Positions 17,168 to 25,652 are shown, counted from the first letter of the stretch. The stretch: DNA of 56,089 nt from JACROF01 sp964533055 (GCA_964533055.1 CAZHKZ010000004.1:1-56089); one strand, 5' to 3'. Numbers and translations: made by a program. Notes: generated by a model not told the origin, from the letters alone.

Positions 17168-17473
17168 ATGGTAGCAAGACGAAGAACTGGTGGATCGATT
17201 AGGCCCATGCAATACGCACCACTTGTTGCAGCTCTAGCTCGAGAGCGAGAGGATGTTGGTGATGAAGTGCAGGAAGTCTCAGAGCTTTCCTGCAAGGATA
17301 TTATTGGGCTATTTAAGGACTGCCCAGTTTATCGGAGGACTACGCAACACTTCACCAATGACACAGCGCTATGTGCGTTTCTGAGGCGTTGCGGCGCAGC
17401 CGAGCTGCTTGGAGGGGGAAAAACTACTGAGGCTGACCAGTTGGTCAAGGACGAGCTGGGTAAGCGAAAATAA
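17168..17473 (+). CDS. orphan 101-aa basic protein, unknown
   Basis: The start is ATG 17168, chosen because AAAGGAG lies 6 nt upstream; this is one of only three clear Shine-Dalgarno sites in the window. The N-terminus is basic (MVARRRTGGSIRP). A central helical part with two cysteines (ELSCKDIIGLFKDC) precedes a short cysteine-containing segment (LCAFLRRCGAAELLGGG) and a charged C-terminus. There is no membrane segment or signal peptide. I do not recognise the family. It forms a self-contained unit with its own promoter, ribosome-binding site and strong 3' hairpin, and its base composition is somewhat richer in GC than its neighbours, which suggests acquisition. Confidence 0.6.
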   Translation: MVARRRTGGSIRPMQYAPLVAALAREREDVGDEVQEVSELSCKDIIGLFKDCPVYRRTTQHFTNDTALCAFLRRCGAAELLGGGKTTEADQLVKDELGKRK

Positions 17474-17493
17474 TAGTCGCTACAAGCGACAAC

Positions 17494-17577
17494 AAGCACC
17501 GTGAGGATCAATAGAGTTGTCATTTGCACTTGTGCGGATGAGAATTATTATTGAGCAATCCTTCCGGTGCTTTTTTC
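17494..17577 (+). terminator. long structured terminator or small RNA downstream of the 101-aa gene
   Basis: An 84-nt imperfect hairpin: AAGCACCG/CGGTGCTT (8 bp), AGGAT/ATCCT, CAATA/TATTG, and an apical CATTTGCAC/GTGCGGATG stem with two G-U pairs, ending in six Ts (17571-17576). A separate small hairpin GTCGCT-ACA-AGCGAC precedes it (17476-17490). It ends 1 bp before the convergent metG stop codon. It is much larger than a simple terminator. Confidence 0.65.
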
Positions 17578-19008
17578 TTAAGATATTCGAGGGAAAAGTG
17601 GGGATTGGGCTTTAATTTCACCATTAAATTGCTCAAGAATCCTCGTTGCTGTCGCAGGTAGGAATGGTTGAAGTGCAATGGCGACGTGCATGATCTGTGT
17701 TGCGAATTTCTTCAGATGTTCAGATGCATCCTCCTGCTCAAGCTTCCATGGTTTGACCTCATTCAGTTCAATGTCTACCTTTTTTATTTCTCTCCAAATC
17801 TCCTCAAGTGCTAGATTAAATTGGAAATTTTTAAGATATTCAGTGTACCCTCCAAGTTCAGCGCCAAGGGGAGTATGGGCATCAATCTTGATAGGCTTTA
17901 CATTATTTATTTCACAGAGGTTAGCGACGCGGGCGACTAGATTGCCAAGACCATTGGCAAGATCTGAGTTGTACGCTTCTTTCAATTTTTCCTCAGAGAA
18001 ATCTCCATCTTGGAATGGTGAGATCTTTGCAAGACAGTAGTATCTGAGCGCATCTGCACCATATTTCTGGACCATCTCGATTGGATTGACGACGTTGCCA
18101 AGAGTCTTGGACATTTTCTGGCCATTAACAGTGAAATATTCATGTACAAAAAGTTTCTTAGGGAGTTCAAGTCCTGCTGAGAGGAGAATAGCTGGCCAAT
18201 AGACTGCATGGAATCGAATAATGCCTTTTCCAATAACATGGACATCTGCGGGCCACCATTTTTTATATGTATCCTCATCTGTGCCAAAGCCAATGCCACT
18301 TTGATAAATGTTGAGGGCGTCAAACCATACATAAATTCGCTGATTTGGATCATTTGGAACTGGGACACCCCAATTCTTCGCACGCTCATTGCTACGAGAG
18401 ATACTAAAGTCCTGTAATCCACTCTTCAAGAATGAAAGAATCTCATTTTTTCTGAATTCCGGAACTATTTCAAGTTGCCCTGACTCGATAAGCGCGAGAA
18501 GCCTGTCACCATAGCTGGAGAGTTTGAAGAAGTAATTCTCCTCTTCCACCTCTTCAAGTTTTTTGCCTGGATGCTCTGGGCACTCGCCATTTTCATTAAG
18601 ATCATTGGGCGATTTGAACTCTTCACAGCCGACACAGTAGAGACCTTTGTATGACTTCTTATAGATATCACCATTTTTCTCGCATAGTTCCCATAGTTTT
18701 TGACTCGCAAGATGATGGCTCTCGCTACTGCCCTTTTGGAAGATGTCAAAGTTAATGTTCAAAGAGGTTGCTAATTTTTGGAATTCTTGAGCGTGAAGAT
18801 CGATAAATGACTGAATATCTTGTCCTGCTTTCTCAGCCGCCTGTACATTCTTTATCGCATTTTCATCAGATCCGCATAAATACATTACATCGTCTCCAAG
18901 AAGTCGATGGTGTCTGTTGACCACATCTGATTGAATGAATTCGAGCGCGTGCCCAATGTGTGGCTCTGCATTTACATAGGGAATAGAGTTGGTTATATAG
19001 AACTTCAT
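17578..19008 (-). CDS. metG: methionyl-tRNA synthetase
   Basis: The protein has 476 aa and lacks the C-terminal tRNA-binding (Trbp111-like) extension. It charges initiator and elongator tRNA-Met. Class I signatures are PYVNAEPHIGHALEF (HIGH) and KMSKTLGNVV (KMSKS-like, as KMSKT). A zinc-knuckle-type region has CVGCEEF followed by ECPEHPG, giving Cys-x2-Cys but a Cys/His second pair. The anticodon-binding helical domain follows with the LEQEDASEHLKKF and HVAIALQPFLPATATRIL segments. It has a good extended -10 promoter that predicts a leaderless mRNA. Confidence 0.96.
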   Translation of the reverse strand: MKFYITNSIPYVNAEPHIGHALEFIQSDVVNRHHRLLGDDVMYLCGSDENAIKNVQAAEKAGQDIQSFIDLHAQEFQKLATSLNINFDIFQKGSSESHHLASQKLWELCEKNGDIYKKSYKGLYCVGCEEFKSPNDLNENGECPEHPGKKLEEVEEENYFFKLSSYGDRLLALIESGQLEIVPEFRKNEILSFLKSGLQDFSISRSNERAKNWGVPVPNDPNQRIYVWFDALNIYQSGIGFGTDEDTYKKWWPADVHVIGKGIIRFHAVYWPAILLSAGLELPKKLFVHEYFTVNGQKMSKTLGNVVNPIEMVQKYGADALRYYCLAKISPFQDGDFSEEKLKEAYNSDLANGLGNLVARVANLCEINNVKPIKIDAHTPLGAELGGYTEYLKNFQFNLALEEIWREIKKVDIELNEVKPWKLEQEDASEHLKKFATQIMHVAIALQPFLPATATRILEQFNGEIKAQSPLFPRIS

Positions 19009-19014
19009 GAGGGA

Positions 19015-19043
19015 ATTGTATCAGAGTGATTAGCCTCCAGCAA
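19015..19043 (-). promoter_or_regulatory. promoter of metG
   Basis: On the minus strand TTGCTG (19043-19038), a 17-bp spacer and TACAAT (19020-19015), with TGA directly upstream as an extended -10. Only 6 nt separate the -10 from the ATG at 19008, so the transcript should be leaderless. Confidence 0.6.
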
Positions 19044-19063
19044 CTTAGCTGCCCGTGGTAGGT

Positions 19064-19402
19064 CTAGGCACGTTTTTTTGTGAAAAGAAGTTCGAGAGTC
19101 AATAGAATTGCGAGAAGCAGGAGAAAGAAGATTGGGTGGGTAAGGCCCTGTTGTTTAAAGAGGAGGGAAAAAACAACAAAAATGCTCAATAGAATCCCAT
19201 GAATTTTATTCTTCAAGATATATGAAGGAAGAAAAAATGTCAGTGAAAGAAGTGGGAGGAGTATGATCAAAGAATAGCTTATTGAGATTGGTCCAATTGA
19301 AACTTCAGCATGTGGACTCGTTGTGAAGATAAGGATGAGGAGAGTTCCTAGTGAAAGAATGCTTAAGATCAAGAATGGTAGGAATCTTTTTTTTCTTCGC
19401 AT
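19064..19402 (-). CDS. small four-helix membrane protein, unknown
   Basis: The protein has 112 aa with a basic start (MRRKKRF), about four membrane helices covering nearly the whole chain and a basic end (TKKRA). No charged or catalytic residue stands out within the helices, and I do not recognise a family. It is preceded by a good promoter whose -10 lies 6 nt before the ATG, which supports a real gene. It is followed 55 bp later by metG, which has its own promoter. Confidence 0.65.
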   Translation of the reverse strand: MRRKKRFLPFLILSILSLGTLLILIFTTSPHAEVSIGPISISYSLIILLPLLSLTFFLPSYILKNKIHGILLSIFVVFSLLFKQQGLTHPIFFLLLLAILLTLELLFTKKRA

Positions 19403-19408
19403 ACTGAC

Positions 19409-19437
19409 AGCATAGGATATTTGAAGATTTGAGGCAA
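19409..19437 (-). promoter_or_regulatory. promoter of the 112-aa membrane protein
   Basis: On the minus strand TTGCCT (19437-19432), a 17-bp spacer, TATGCT (19414-19409), then 6 nt to the ATG at 19402. Confidence 0.5.
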
Positions 19438-19468
19438 GAAAGATGAAATTTTATTACAAAATAATGTC

Positions 19469-19505
19469 TTGACAAGGAATAGCAGTCATGTTACTATACT
19501 GCTAA
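19469..19505 (+). promoter_or_regulatory. hrcA-dnaK promoter with CIRCE-like operator
   Basis: The -35 is TTGACA (19469-19474), with TACTAT (19492-19497) 17 bp later. Over the same bases lies ATAGCAGTC-N9-TACTGCTAA (19479-19505). This has the 9-9-9 geometry of the CIRCE operator (TTAGCACTC-N9-GAGTGCTAA) with an altered but still symmetric core (TAGCAGT/ACTGCTA). HrcA, encoded next, is the expected repressor. Confidence 0.7.
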
Positions 19506-19531
19506 TTCAGGCCCGGAAGAGATAAAAGTTC

Positions 19532-20266
19532 ATGCACAATTTAACGCAGCGACAGATCGAAATCTTAAGAGCGATCATTGAGGAGTACATTAACACGGCA
19601 GAACCAGTAGGATCAGAGACTCTCGAGAAAAAATATAATTTGAGCGCCTCTCCTGCGACAATTAGGAATGAGATGGTCCGTCTCACAGAGTCAGGATATC
19701 TTCATAAGCCCCATTCGTCAGCTGGAAGAGCGCCATCTCCAAAAGGGATGAGATTTTATGTTCGTGAGTTGATGAAAGAAAAAGAGCTTTCAACTGTTGA
19801 GGAAGTAGCTCTTAAAGAGAAAGTTTGGGATTATCGTGAGCAAATGCAACGCTTTCTGAAAGAGGCTACTAAGTCTCTCGCAGATAAGACCGGTGCGCTT
19901 GCATTCATAGCAACGAGCGAAGGCAACATATATGCCTCAGGATACGCAAATATTCTTGAGATGCCAGAGTTCTATGATATCGATATCACAAAGACTCTTC
20001 TTTCAGCATTGGATGAGTACGAATGGTTCTTGGATATGTGCAAGAGAATGCAAGGAGACGATGAAGAGATTCACGTTGTTATGGGCGATGATCTTGGCGC
20101 AAGACTTCGAGGTCCATATAGTTTCGTCTATACGCACTTTGAGACTCCATTGCATGTCTCTGGAGATATAGGAGTTATTGGTCCAGTCAGGCTTAACTAC
20201 ACACAAGTTATCCCAACTGTGCGATACTTTGGAGACCTTATTGAATCAGTTGCAAAGGGATGGTAA
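19532..20266 (+). CDS. hrcA: heat-shock repressor HrcA (short form)
   Basis: The protein has 244 aa against about 340 in most bacteria. The N-terminal winged helix is well conserved: LTQRQIEILRAIIEEYINTAEPVGSETL, then the recognition helix LSASPATIRNEMVRLTESGYLHKPHSSAGRAPSPKG. The later GAF-like domain is present, but the inserted dimerization region looks trimmed (residues 90-244). It should repress its own operon by binding CIRCE, with GroE or another chaperone as co-factor in known cases. It is followed by grpE (4-bp gap), dnaK, an unknown gene and dnaJ. Confidence 0.92.
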   Translation: MHNLTQRQIEILRAIIEEYINTAEPVGSETLEKKYNLSASPATIRNEMVRLTESGYLHKPHSSAGRAPSPKGMRFYVRELMKEKELSTVEEVALKEKVWDYREQMQRFLKEATKSLADKTGALAFIATSEGNIYASGYANILEMPEFYDIDITKTLLSALDEYEWFLDMCKRMQGDDEEIHVVMGDDLGARLRGPYSFVYTHFETPLHVSGDIGVIGPVRLNYTQVIPTVRYFGDLIESVAKGW

Positions 20267-20270
20267 AAAT

Positions 20271-20744
20271 ATGAATAATGACGATGTAAAAAATTTAGAT
20301 GTGGAAGAGGAAGTAATTGAAGAGGGAGTTCTCGATGGTGAAGAAGAGAAAGTATCTGAGTGGGAGCATAAATACAAAAGAGCTCTTGCTGACTATCAAA
20401 ATCTTGAAAAGAGAGTTCGAGATGACAGGCGTAATATAATTTTGAGTGCAAATAAGGATTTGCTCTTGAGATTTTTACCCGTTTTGGATACATTGGAATT
20501 AGCAAATCAACATGAAGCTAATCAAGGTCTGGTTCTGGGAATTAATCAGTGTAAAGATATTTTAAAAAGCGAGGGTGTTCTAGCTCTTGAGACTGTTGGA
20601 GAGGAATTCAATCCTAACCAAATGGAAGTTGTCTCAACTGCTGAAGGGAAAGAAGGAATTGTCATACAAGAGGTGCGAAAAGGCTACTTGTTGCATGATA
20701 TATTGCTAAGACCCGCACAAGTAATTGTGGGAAAAGGAAAATAA
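20271..20744 (+). CDS. grpE: nucleotide exchange factor GrpE
   Basis: The protein has 157 aa from ATG 20271; earlier in-frame codons lie in hrcA. GrpE is a dimeric factor that releases ADP from DnaK. The N-terminus is acidic and disordered (DVEEEVIEEGVLDGEEEK), followed by the long helix (WEHKYKRALADYQNLEKRVR) and the beta domain with LLRFLPVLDTLELA, GEEFNPNQMEVV and a C-terminal RKGYLLHDILLRPAQVIV. Spacing is 4 bp to hrcA and 4 bp to dnaK. Confidence 0.96.
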   Translation: MNNDDVKNLDVEEEVIEEGVLDGEEEKVSEWEHKYKRALADYQNLEKRVRDDRRNIILSANKDLLLRFLPVLDTLELANQHEANQGLVLGINQCKDILKSEGVLALETVGEEFNPNQMEVVSTAEGKEGIVIQEVRKGYLLHDILLRPAQVIVGKGK

Positions 20745-20748
20745 AATT

Positions 20749-22644
20749 ATGGCAAAAATAATTGGTATTGATTTAGGTACAACAAACTCATGTGTGGCTG
20801 TTATGGAAGGTGGATCACCAAAAGTCATTCACTCAGCAGAAGGTCGCAATGTTATTCCGTCGGTAGTTGATCCAAAGACTCACGTTGTTGGGGATGTCGC
20901 TAAGCGTCAAATGGTATTAAAGCCTAAGGAGACCATCTCCTCAGTTAAGCGACTTATGGGCAAAAAGCTTTCAGACCCAACTGTCAAAAATGACATGAAG
21001 CTTCTTCCCTACGCGGTAAAGTCTGGTAGAGATGATATGGCAATTGTTGAGGTAGACGGAAAGACCTACACCCCACAGGAGATCTCAGCTATGATCTTGC
21101 AAAAAATTAAAGCAGATGCTGAGAACTATCTTGGAGAAAAAGTTACACAAGCTGTTATCACTGTTCCTGCATACTTTGACGATAGTCAGCGCCAGGCAAC
21201 AAAGCAGGCTGGTGAGATCGCAGGACTTGAAGTTATGCGCATCATCAATGAGCCTACAGCTGCAGCACTTGCCTACGGACTTGATAAAAAAGAAGCTCAG
21301 ACTATCGCTGTTTATGATCTTGGCGGGGGTACATTTGATATCTCTATTCTTGAACTAGGAGATGGCGTAACGGAGGTTAAATCAACCAATGGAGATACTC
21401 ATCTTGGTGGAGATGACTTTGATCAAGTTCTTATTGATTACCTTGCTGATGAATTTAAGAAGGAGAACAACGTCGATCTTCGACAAGATCCGCAAGCGCT
21501 TCAAAGACTCAAAGAATCGGCTGAGAAAGCAAAGATCGAGCTTTCAAGTAGTCAAGAAGCCCAAATCAATCAGCCATTTATCACACAGGGTGCCAATGGC
21601 CCACTCCATTTGACCGTGACATTAACTCGAGCAAAGCTTGAGCAGCTCGTTGATGCGCTCGTGCAAAAGACACTTAAGCCAGTTGAGCAGGCTATTAAAG
21701 ATGCTGGTATTAAGGCCTCAGATGTTGATGAAGTAGTCTTGGTTGGAGGTATGACTCGCATGCCAAAGATTGTTGAGACCGTATCTAAATTTTTCGGCAA
21801 AGAGCCAAATAAGTCTGTTAACCCAGACGAGGTGGTAGCTATTGGTGCAGCAGTTCAGGGCGGTGTACTTTCAGGTGACGTCAAAGATGTGCTCTTGCTT
21901 GATGTTACCCCATTAACGCTTGGCATCGAGACGCTTGGAAGTGTTTCATCTGCACTTATCGCTCGCAACACGACCATCCCAACTTCAAAGTCGCAAGTAT
22001 ACTCAACTGCAGCAGACAATCAAACGCAGGTTGAGATCAATGTGCTCCAGGGCGAGCGTCCAATGGCAGCAGACAATAAGTCGCTGGGTCGATTTGTTCT
22101 TGATGGTATCCCACCTGCACCACGTGGTGTTCCACAGGTTGAAGTGACTTTTGATATCGATGCAAATGGCATTTTGAATGTTAAAGCCAAGGATAAGACA
22201 TCAGGAAAAGAGCAAAGTATCAAGATCACAGGCTCAACTGGACTTTCAAAGGAAGAAGTTGAGAAGATGACTAAAGACGCCGAGCTTCATGCCAAAGAAG
22301 ATGAAGAGAAAAAGGAGTCAATTGAGGCTCGCAATATGGCTGACTCACTTATCTTTACAGCAGAAAAGTCTCTGAAAGACGCAGAGGGTAAAATCGAGGA
22401 TAGTCTTAAGACTGAGATTGAAGAGAAGATTAAGGCACTCAAAGACATTTTGGATTCAGGATCTAAAGACGAGATTGCATCAAAAACAACTGAGTTGTCA
22501 GAAAGCTTGCAAAAGATCGGTGAAGCAATGGCTAAAGCAAATCCTGCAGATGCTAGCGCCCAAGATTCAGCAGACAGCTCTTCTTCAGAGACTCCATCAT
22601 CAGAGGAGCCAGTCGAAGGAGAAGTTGTAGATGATAAGAGCTAG
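20749..22644 (+). CDS. dnaK: molecular chaperone DnaK (Hsp70)
   Basis: The protein has 631 aa from ATG 20749, where the conserved MAKIIGIDLGTTNSCVAVME begins; an in-frame upstream ATG lies in grpE. The nucleotide-binding domain shows AVITVPAYFDDSQRQATKQA, RIINEPTAAALAYGLD, VYDLGGGTFDISI and VVLVGGMTRMPKI. The substrate-binding domain contains DVTPLTLGIETLG and VLQGERPMAADNKSLGRF. The C-terminus is a Ser/Glu-rich tail ending EVVDDKS, not the EEVKDDK type. It folds and protects nascent and stressed proteins with GrpE and DnaJ. Confidence 0.98.
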   Translation: MAKIIGIDLGTTNSCVAVMEGGSPKVIHSAEGRNVIPSVVDPKTHVVGDVAKRQMVLKPKETISSVKRLMGKKLSDPTVKNDMKLLPYAVKSGRDDMAIVEVDGKTYTPQEISAMILQKIKADAENYLGEKVTQAVITVPAYFDDSQRQATKQAGEIAGLEVMRIINEPTAAALAYGLDKKEAQTIAVYDLGGGTFDISILELGDGVTEVKSTNGDTHLGGDDFDQVLIDYLADEFKKENNVDLRQDPQALQRLKESAEKAKIELSSSQEAQINQPFITQGANGPLHLTVTLTRAKLEQLVDALVQKTLKPVEQAIKDAGIKASDVDEVVLVGGMTRMPKIVETVSKFFGKEPNKSVNPDEVVAIGAAVQGGVLSGDVKDVLLLDVTPLTLGIETLGSVSSALIARNTTIPTSKSQVYSTAADNQTQVEINVLQGERPMAADNKSLGRFVLDGIPPAPRGVPQVEVTFDIDANGILNVKAKDKTSGKEQSIKITGSTGLSKEEVEKMTKDAELHAKEDEEKKESIEARNMADSLIFTAEKSLKDAEGKIEDSLKTEIEEKIKALKDILDSGSKDEIASKTTELSESLQKIGEAMAKANPADASAQDSADSSSSETPSSEEPVEGEVVDDKS

Positions 22645-23080
22645 CGAAGAAGGAGAGCCTCGAGGAATGATTATTCCTGAGATCATATCATCTGATAATG
22701 GAGTATCAGATCATGAAGCTCATCTCCTAGATGATCAGGGAATTTTACCTCGACACACCCCATTAGAAGAAATAAATCCTACTCTTGCCACTACTGTTTC
22801 ACCAGTGAATCACTTTGGTCAAAAAGGTGAGATTGGTGAGAAAAAAGTAGTAGTTCCACAATCTTCTTTAGATGGTACGTCTGAACCTAGGGTAGGATAT
22901 GGGATTGTAGATGGCTTAACCCCGATAGGATATGCAAATGATGGTACTGGAAGGCCAATATATTCCAGTCTAAGTTCTTCAATAACACAGGAAAGGCTTG
23001 AGAGTGGTGGGGCATTATTTGGCCCACCAAAGCCTCGTACTCCAAAGAAGATTGTGCACAGGAGGCCACGAGAAAGATAA
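22631..23080 (+). CDS. unknown, probably disordered protein between dnaK and dnaJ
   Basis: The protein has 149 aa and starts inside the dnaK end (14-nt overlap in another frame); ATG 22667 is an alternative start. It is rich in Gly, Ser, Pro and Glu. No membrane segment or recognisable fold is visible, and the C-terminus is strongly basic (PKPRTPKKIVHRRPRER). It ends 6 bp before dnaJ and is on the same strand, so it must be co-transcribed in the HrcA operon. I do not recognise the family. A role with the DnaK system is inferred only from position. Confidence 0.65.
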   Translation: MIRASEEGEPRGMIIPEIISSDNGVSDHEAHLLDDQGILPRHTPLEEINPTLATTVSPVNHFGQKGEIGEKKVVVPQSSLDGTSEPRVGYGIVDGLTPIGYANDGTGRPIYSSLSSSITQERLESGGALFGPPKPRTPKKIVHRRPRER

Positions 23081-23086
23081 TTTATT

Positions 23087-23980
23087 ATGGCCTCTACTGA
23101 TTTTTATTCCACATTAGGTGTCCCCAAATCCTCATCTGCAGATGAGATTAAAAAGGCGTACCGAAAATTAGCGCTTCAGTACCATCCCGATCGCAATAAG
23201 ACAGCTGAGGGAACTGAAAAATTCAAAGAAATTACGAAAGCATATGAAGTTCTTTCAGATCCACAAAAGCGTCAGACCTATGATCAATTTGGAGCTGCAG
23301 CATTTGAGAATAATGGAGCTGGGCCAGGTCCTGGGGGATTTGGTGGGTTTGGTCAGCAGGGTGGCCCATTCACCTACACATACTCAACGAATGGTCAGCA
23401 GGGTGGACAGGGTTTTGACTTCGGTGGCTTCTCAGACCCATTTGAGATTTTCGAACAATTCTTTGGTGGTGGTGGCTCGCCATTTGGAAGGCAACAACAG
23501 AGGCGGGCAGTCTATTCAATTGCTCTGACATTTAAAGAGGCAGTCAATGGAGTTACAAAAAAAGTAACAGTTGAGGGTAAAGAGACTACAGTTAAAGTTC
23601 CTGCAGGTGTGGATACTGGTACAAGAATGCGTTTTGATAGTTTTGATGTTGTCTTTGATGTCGCCTCAGACCCAAGATTTCAACGAGAGGGTGCAGATGT
23701 GGTCACTTCAGAGGAAATTTCTTTTCCACAAGCAGTATTAGGAGCAGAAGTAGAAGTTGAAACTGTTGAGGGTAAAGTGACGATCAAGATTCCAGCCGGG
23801 ACACAGCCAGAGACACTTATCAGACTTCGAGGTAAGGGTATTGAGCGAATTCGAGGTGGAGGTAAGGGGGACCACTACGTAAAGATTAAATTAATTATTC
23901 CAAAGAATGTGTCAAAGAGGCAAAAAGATCTTTTAGAAGAATTTGATGCAAAGTCAAAGGCTAAAAAAAGCTGGCTATAA
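23087..23980 (+). CDS. dnaJ: DnaJ-type co-chaperone without zinc-finger domain
   Basis: The protein has 297 aa. The J domain is at residues 4-70 with YHPDRN (the HPD motif that activates DnaK). A Gly/Phe/Gln-rich linker spans about residues 80-135 (GPGGFGGFGQQGG). Two beta-barrel client-binding domains follow (RAVYSIALTFKEAVNGVTKKV and VKVPAGVDTGTRMRF, then VTIKIPAGTQPETLIRLRGKGI). The four CxxCxGxG repeats of type I DnaJ are absent, so it is closer in layout to CbpA/type II. As the only J-protein in the operon it is probably the main DnaK partner. Its end overlaps the convergent HD gene by 6 nt. Confidence 0.92.
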   Translation: MASTDFYSTLGVPKSSSADEIKKAYRKLALQYHPDRNKTAEGTEKFKEITKAYEVLSDPQKRQTYDQFGAAAFENNGAGPGPGGFGGFGQQGGPFTYTYSTNGQQGGQGFDFGGFSDPFEIFEQFFGGGGSPFGRQQQRRAVYSIALTFKEAVNGVTKKVTVEGKETTVKVPAGVDTGTRMRFDSFDVVFDVASDPRFQREGADVVTSEEISFPQAVLGAEVEVETVEGKVTIKIPAGTQPETLIRLRGKGIERIRGGGKGDHYVKIKLIIPKNVSKRQKDLLEEFDAKSKAKKSWL

Positions 23981-25519
23981 AGTAGTTAGGGGTTTTTGCT
24001 TGAACTGCTCTTCTGCCGATCTAGCGATGTCATAGAGATGTCCGCCAAGAATTGTATTCATCCTCTCAGATACTGGCTGATTGCCGAAGTTAAGAGGTGA
24101 AATATTTCTCAGACTCGTTGTTTTTCTACCCTCAGTTTCAGGATAGAGCTTATCAAAAAGTTGCTTGAATCCAAGAGCCCATGCAAATGACGGTTCCCCT
24201 AGTTTGCCAAACTTTTCTTTTAAAAGCCCCAGTTGTCCTTCGAGATCACGTGCTGGCTCTAAAAGGCGACAAAGTGCTTCAAACTTTGCCATTCCATCCT
24301 TCAAGATCGCATCTTTTCCAGCTTGATCCATTCGAGACATTGATTCTGGTGCATTTTCAATTGTTTTGACTAGCTCTCTCATAACTAGATCTTCTGGGCC
24401 AAAGAGCTTTTCAGTCATATAGCCAGTATCATATTGATTATAAATTCCCTTTTTTCCCTCAGCATCAATTTTGGTATCGGAGTCTGCTAGTTGAAGGAAA
24501 TGACCAATAACATTTTTACTATTTGGGTTTTGTCGCGGCTCAAATTCTCTCTGAAAATCAATCTGCTCATCTGGATGAATAGTATTGAATTCTTTTCCAT
24601 CAAAATCCCGTGTAGGACTAGCTTTTGTGATGATGTGTCTGACGGCGTGCGAGACTCCGCGCGTATCTAATCTGTCTGTCCAGCGAGAAATCCACATGGC
24701 TGTTTTCGCACCATCTTCAATGGTAGATTTCTGTGCTTTGCGAACTCTTCGCACGACATTTCTCTTTTTAATTTCACCTGTCTGAGGATTTTTAATCTGA
24801 ACCTCTCCACTATATGTTGGAGAAGTAATTTCCTGCCCATCCTTATCAAGCACCTGTGAACCTTTAGTGACTTCAACTGGCACGCCTGTCTCACTGTCTC
24901 TTAAAATAGGCGCATCTGCAGTATAATGGGTGTGTCCTGCAATTGAGAGTTGGGTCATTTTAAGAAGATTTGGCGGCAAGATATCTTTTGCAATTTCCCC
25001 AAAAAGGTGTGCGCCAACTTCACCATGTGCTGCAAATCTATTCGTTTCTTCATATCGATTAACGACAGAATTACCTATGTCGTGGTACATCGCAGCAAGT
25101 ATTCCTGACATTACTTCTTCTGGCGGATAAGTGCTCATAGCCGGATCTTGGAGTAGGAGTGTAGCATTGATAGTGTCTCTCAGAAAGTGCCCTTTTCCAT
25201 GTCCTGCGGGGAGATTCTTGATATACGGCGTTGCTTTGTTGAATACTCGCTCAAGGATGTCTGGTGGAAGAGTCTCTATTTCTGTGCGAGCTTTTCTGGC
25301 AACATCCCTCCATTTATCAATTGGCTCCACTTCTGCAATTAGTGCATTCACTGCATCAATTGTCGCTTCATCACCCTTGAGTGATTCATAGAAGGTTCTT
25401 TTCTCTTTGAGCATTGTTTTATCTTGCTCAGAAAGTTCGCCCCTCATGATATCTGCAGTAAGTGCTTGAGCACCAGGAACTACGTCTGGATTGGGTAAAT
25501 TTCTTTCGGGGATAGCCAT
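23975..25519 (-). CDS. HD-domain protein (putative phosphohydrolase)
   Basis: The protein has 514 aa from ATG 25519, preferred because TATAAT lies 6 nt upstream; ATG 25561 would add 14 residues. The HD metal-site pattern is spread over about residues 105-200: GHGKGHFLRDTINATLLL, then ILAAMYHDIGNSVVNRYEE, HGEVGAHLFGEI and SIAGHTHYTAD. The rest is mostly helical with no second domain I recognise. HD proteins hydrolyse phosphate esters, for example of nucleotides or cyclic nucleotides, or are degenerate; the substrate is unknown. It is convergent with dnaJ and divergent from nusA. Confidence 0.78.
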   Translation of the reverse strand: MAIPERNLPNPDVVPGAQALTADIMRGELSEQDKTMLKEKRTFYESLKGDEATIDAVNALIAEVEPIDKWRDVARKARTEIETLPPDILERVFNKATPYIKNLPAGHGKGHFLRDTINATLLLQDPAMSTYPPEEVMSGILAAMYHDIGNSVVNRYEETNRFAAHGEVGAHLFGEIAKDILPPNLLKMTQLSIAGHTHYTADAPILRDSETGVPVEVTKGSQVLDKDGQEITSPTYSGEVQIKNPQTGEIKKRNVVRRVRKAQKSTIEDGAKTAMWISRWTDRLDTRGVSHAVRHIITKASPTRDFDGKEFNTIHPDEQIDFQREFEPRQNPNSKNVIGHFLQLADSDTKIDAEGKKGIYNQYDTGYMTEKLFGPEDLVMRELVKTIENAPESMSRMDQAGKDAILKDGMAKFEALCRLLEPARDLEGQLGLLKEKFGKLGEPSFAWALGFKQLFDKLYPETEGRKTTSLRNISPLNFGNQPVSERMNTILGGHLYDIARSAEEQFKQKPLTTL

Positions 25520-25525
25520 AATCGT

Positions 25526-25531
25526 ATTATA
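25526..25531 (-). promoter_or_regulatory. -10 box of the HD-domain gene
   Basis: On the minus strand TATAAT ends 6 nt before ATG 25519. This spacing matches the window's leaderless pattern and decides the start codon. Confidence 0.4.
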
Positions 25532-25652
25532 CATAATTTTAAATTTGTTGAGTTTAGCCATGAGGAGCGTATGTTTGGGAAAGAAAATTGTATGATCGAT
25601 CTAATGGGATCATTCTTGAGTTCTGATGTTCTGGCTTCTCGTTCTCACGTTG

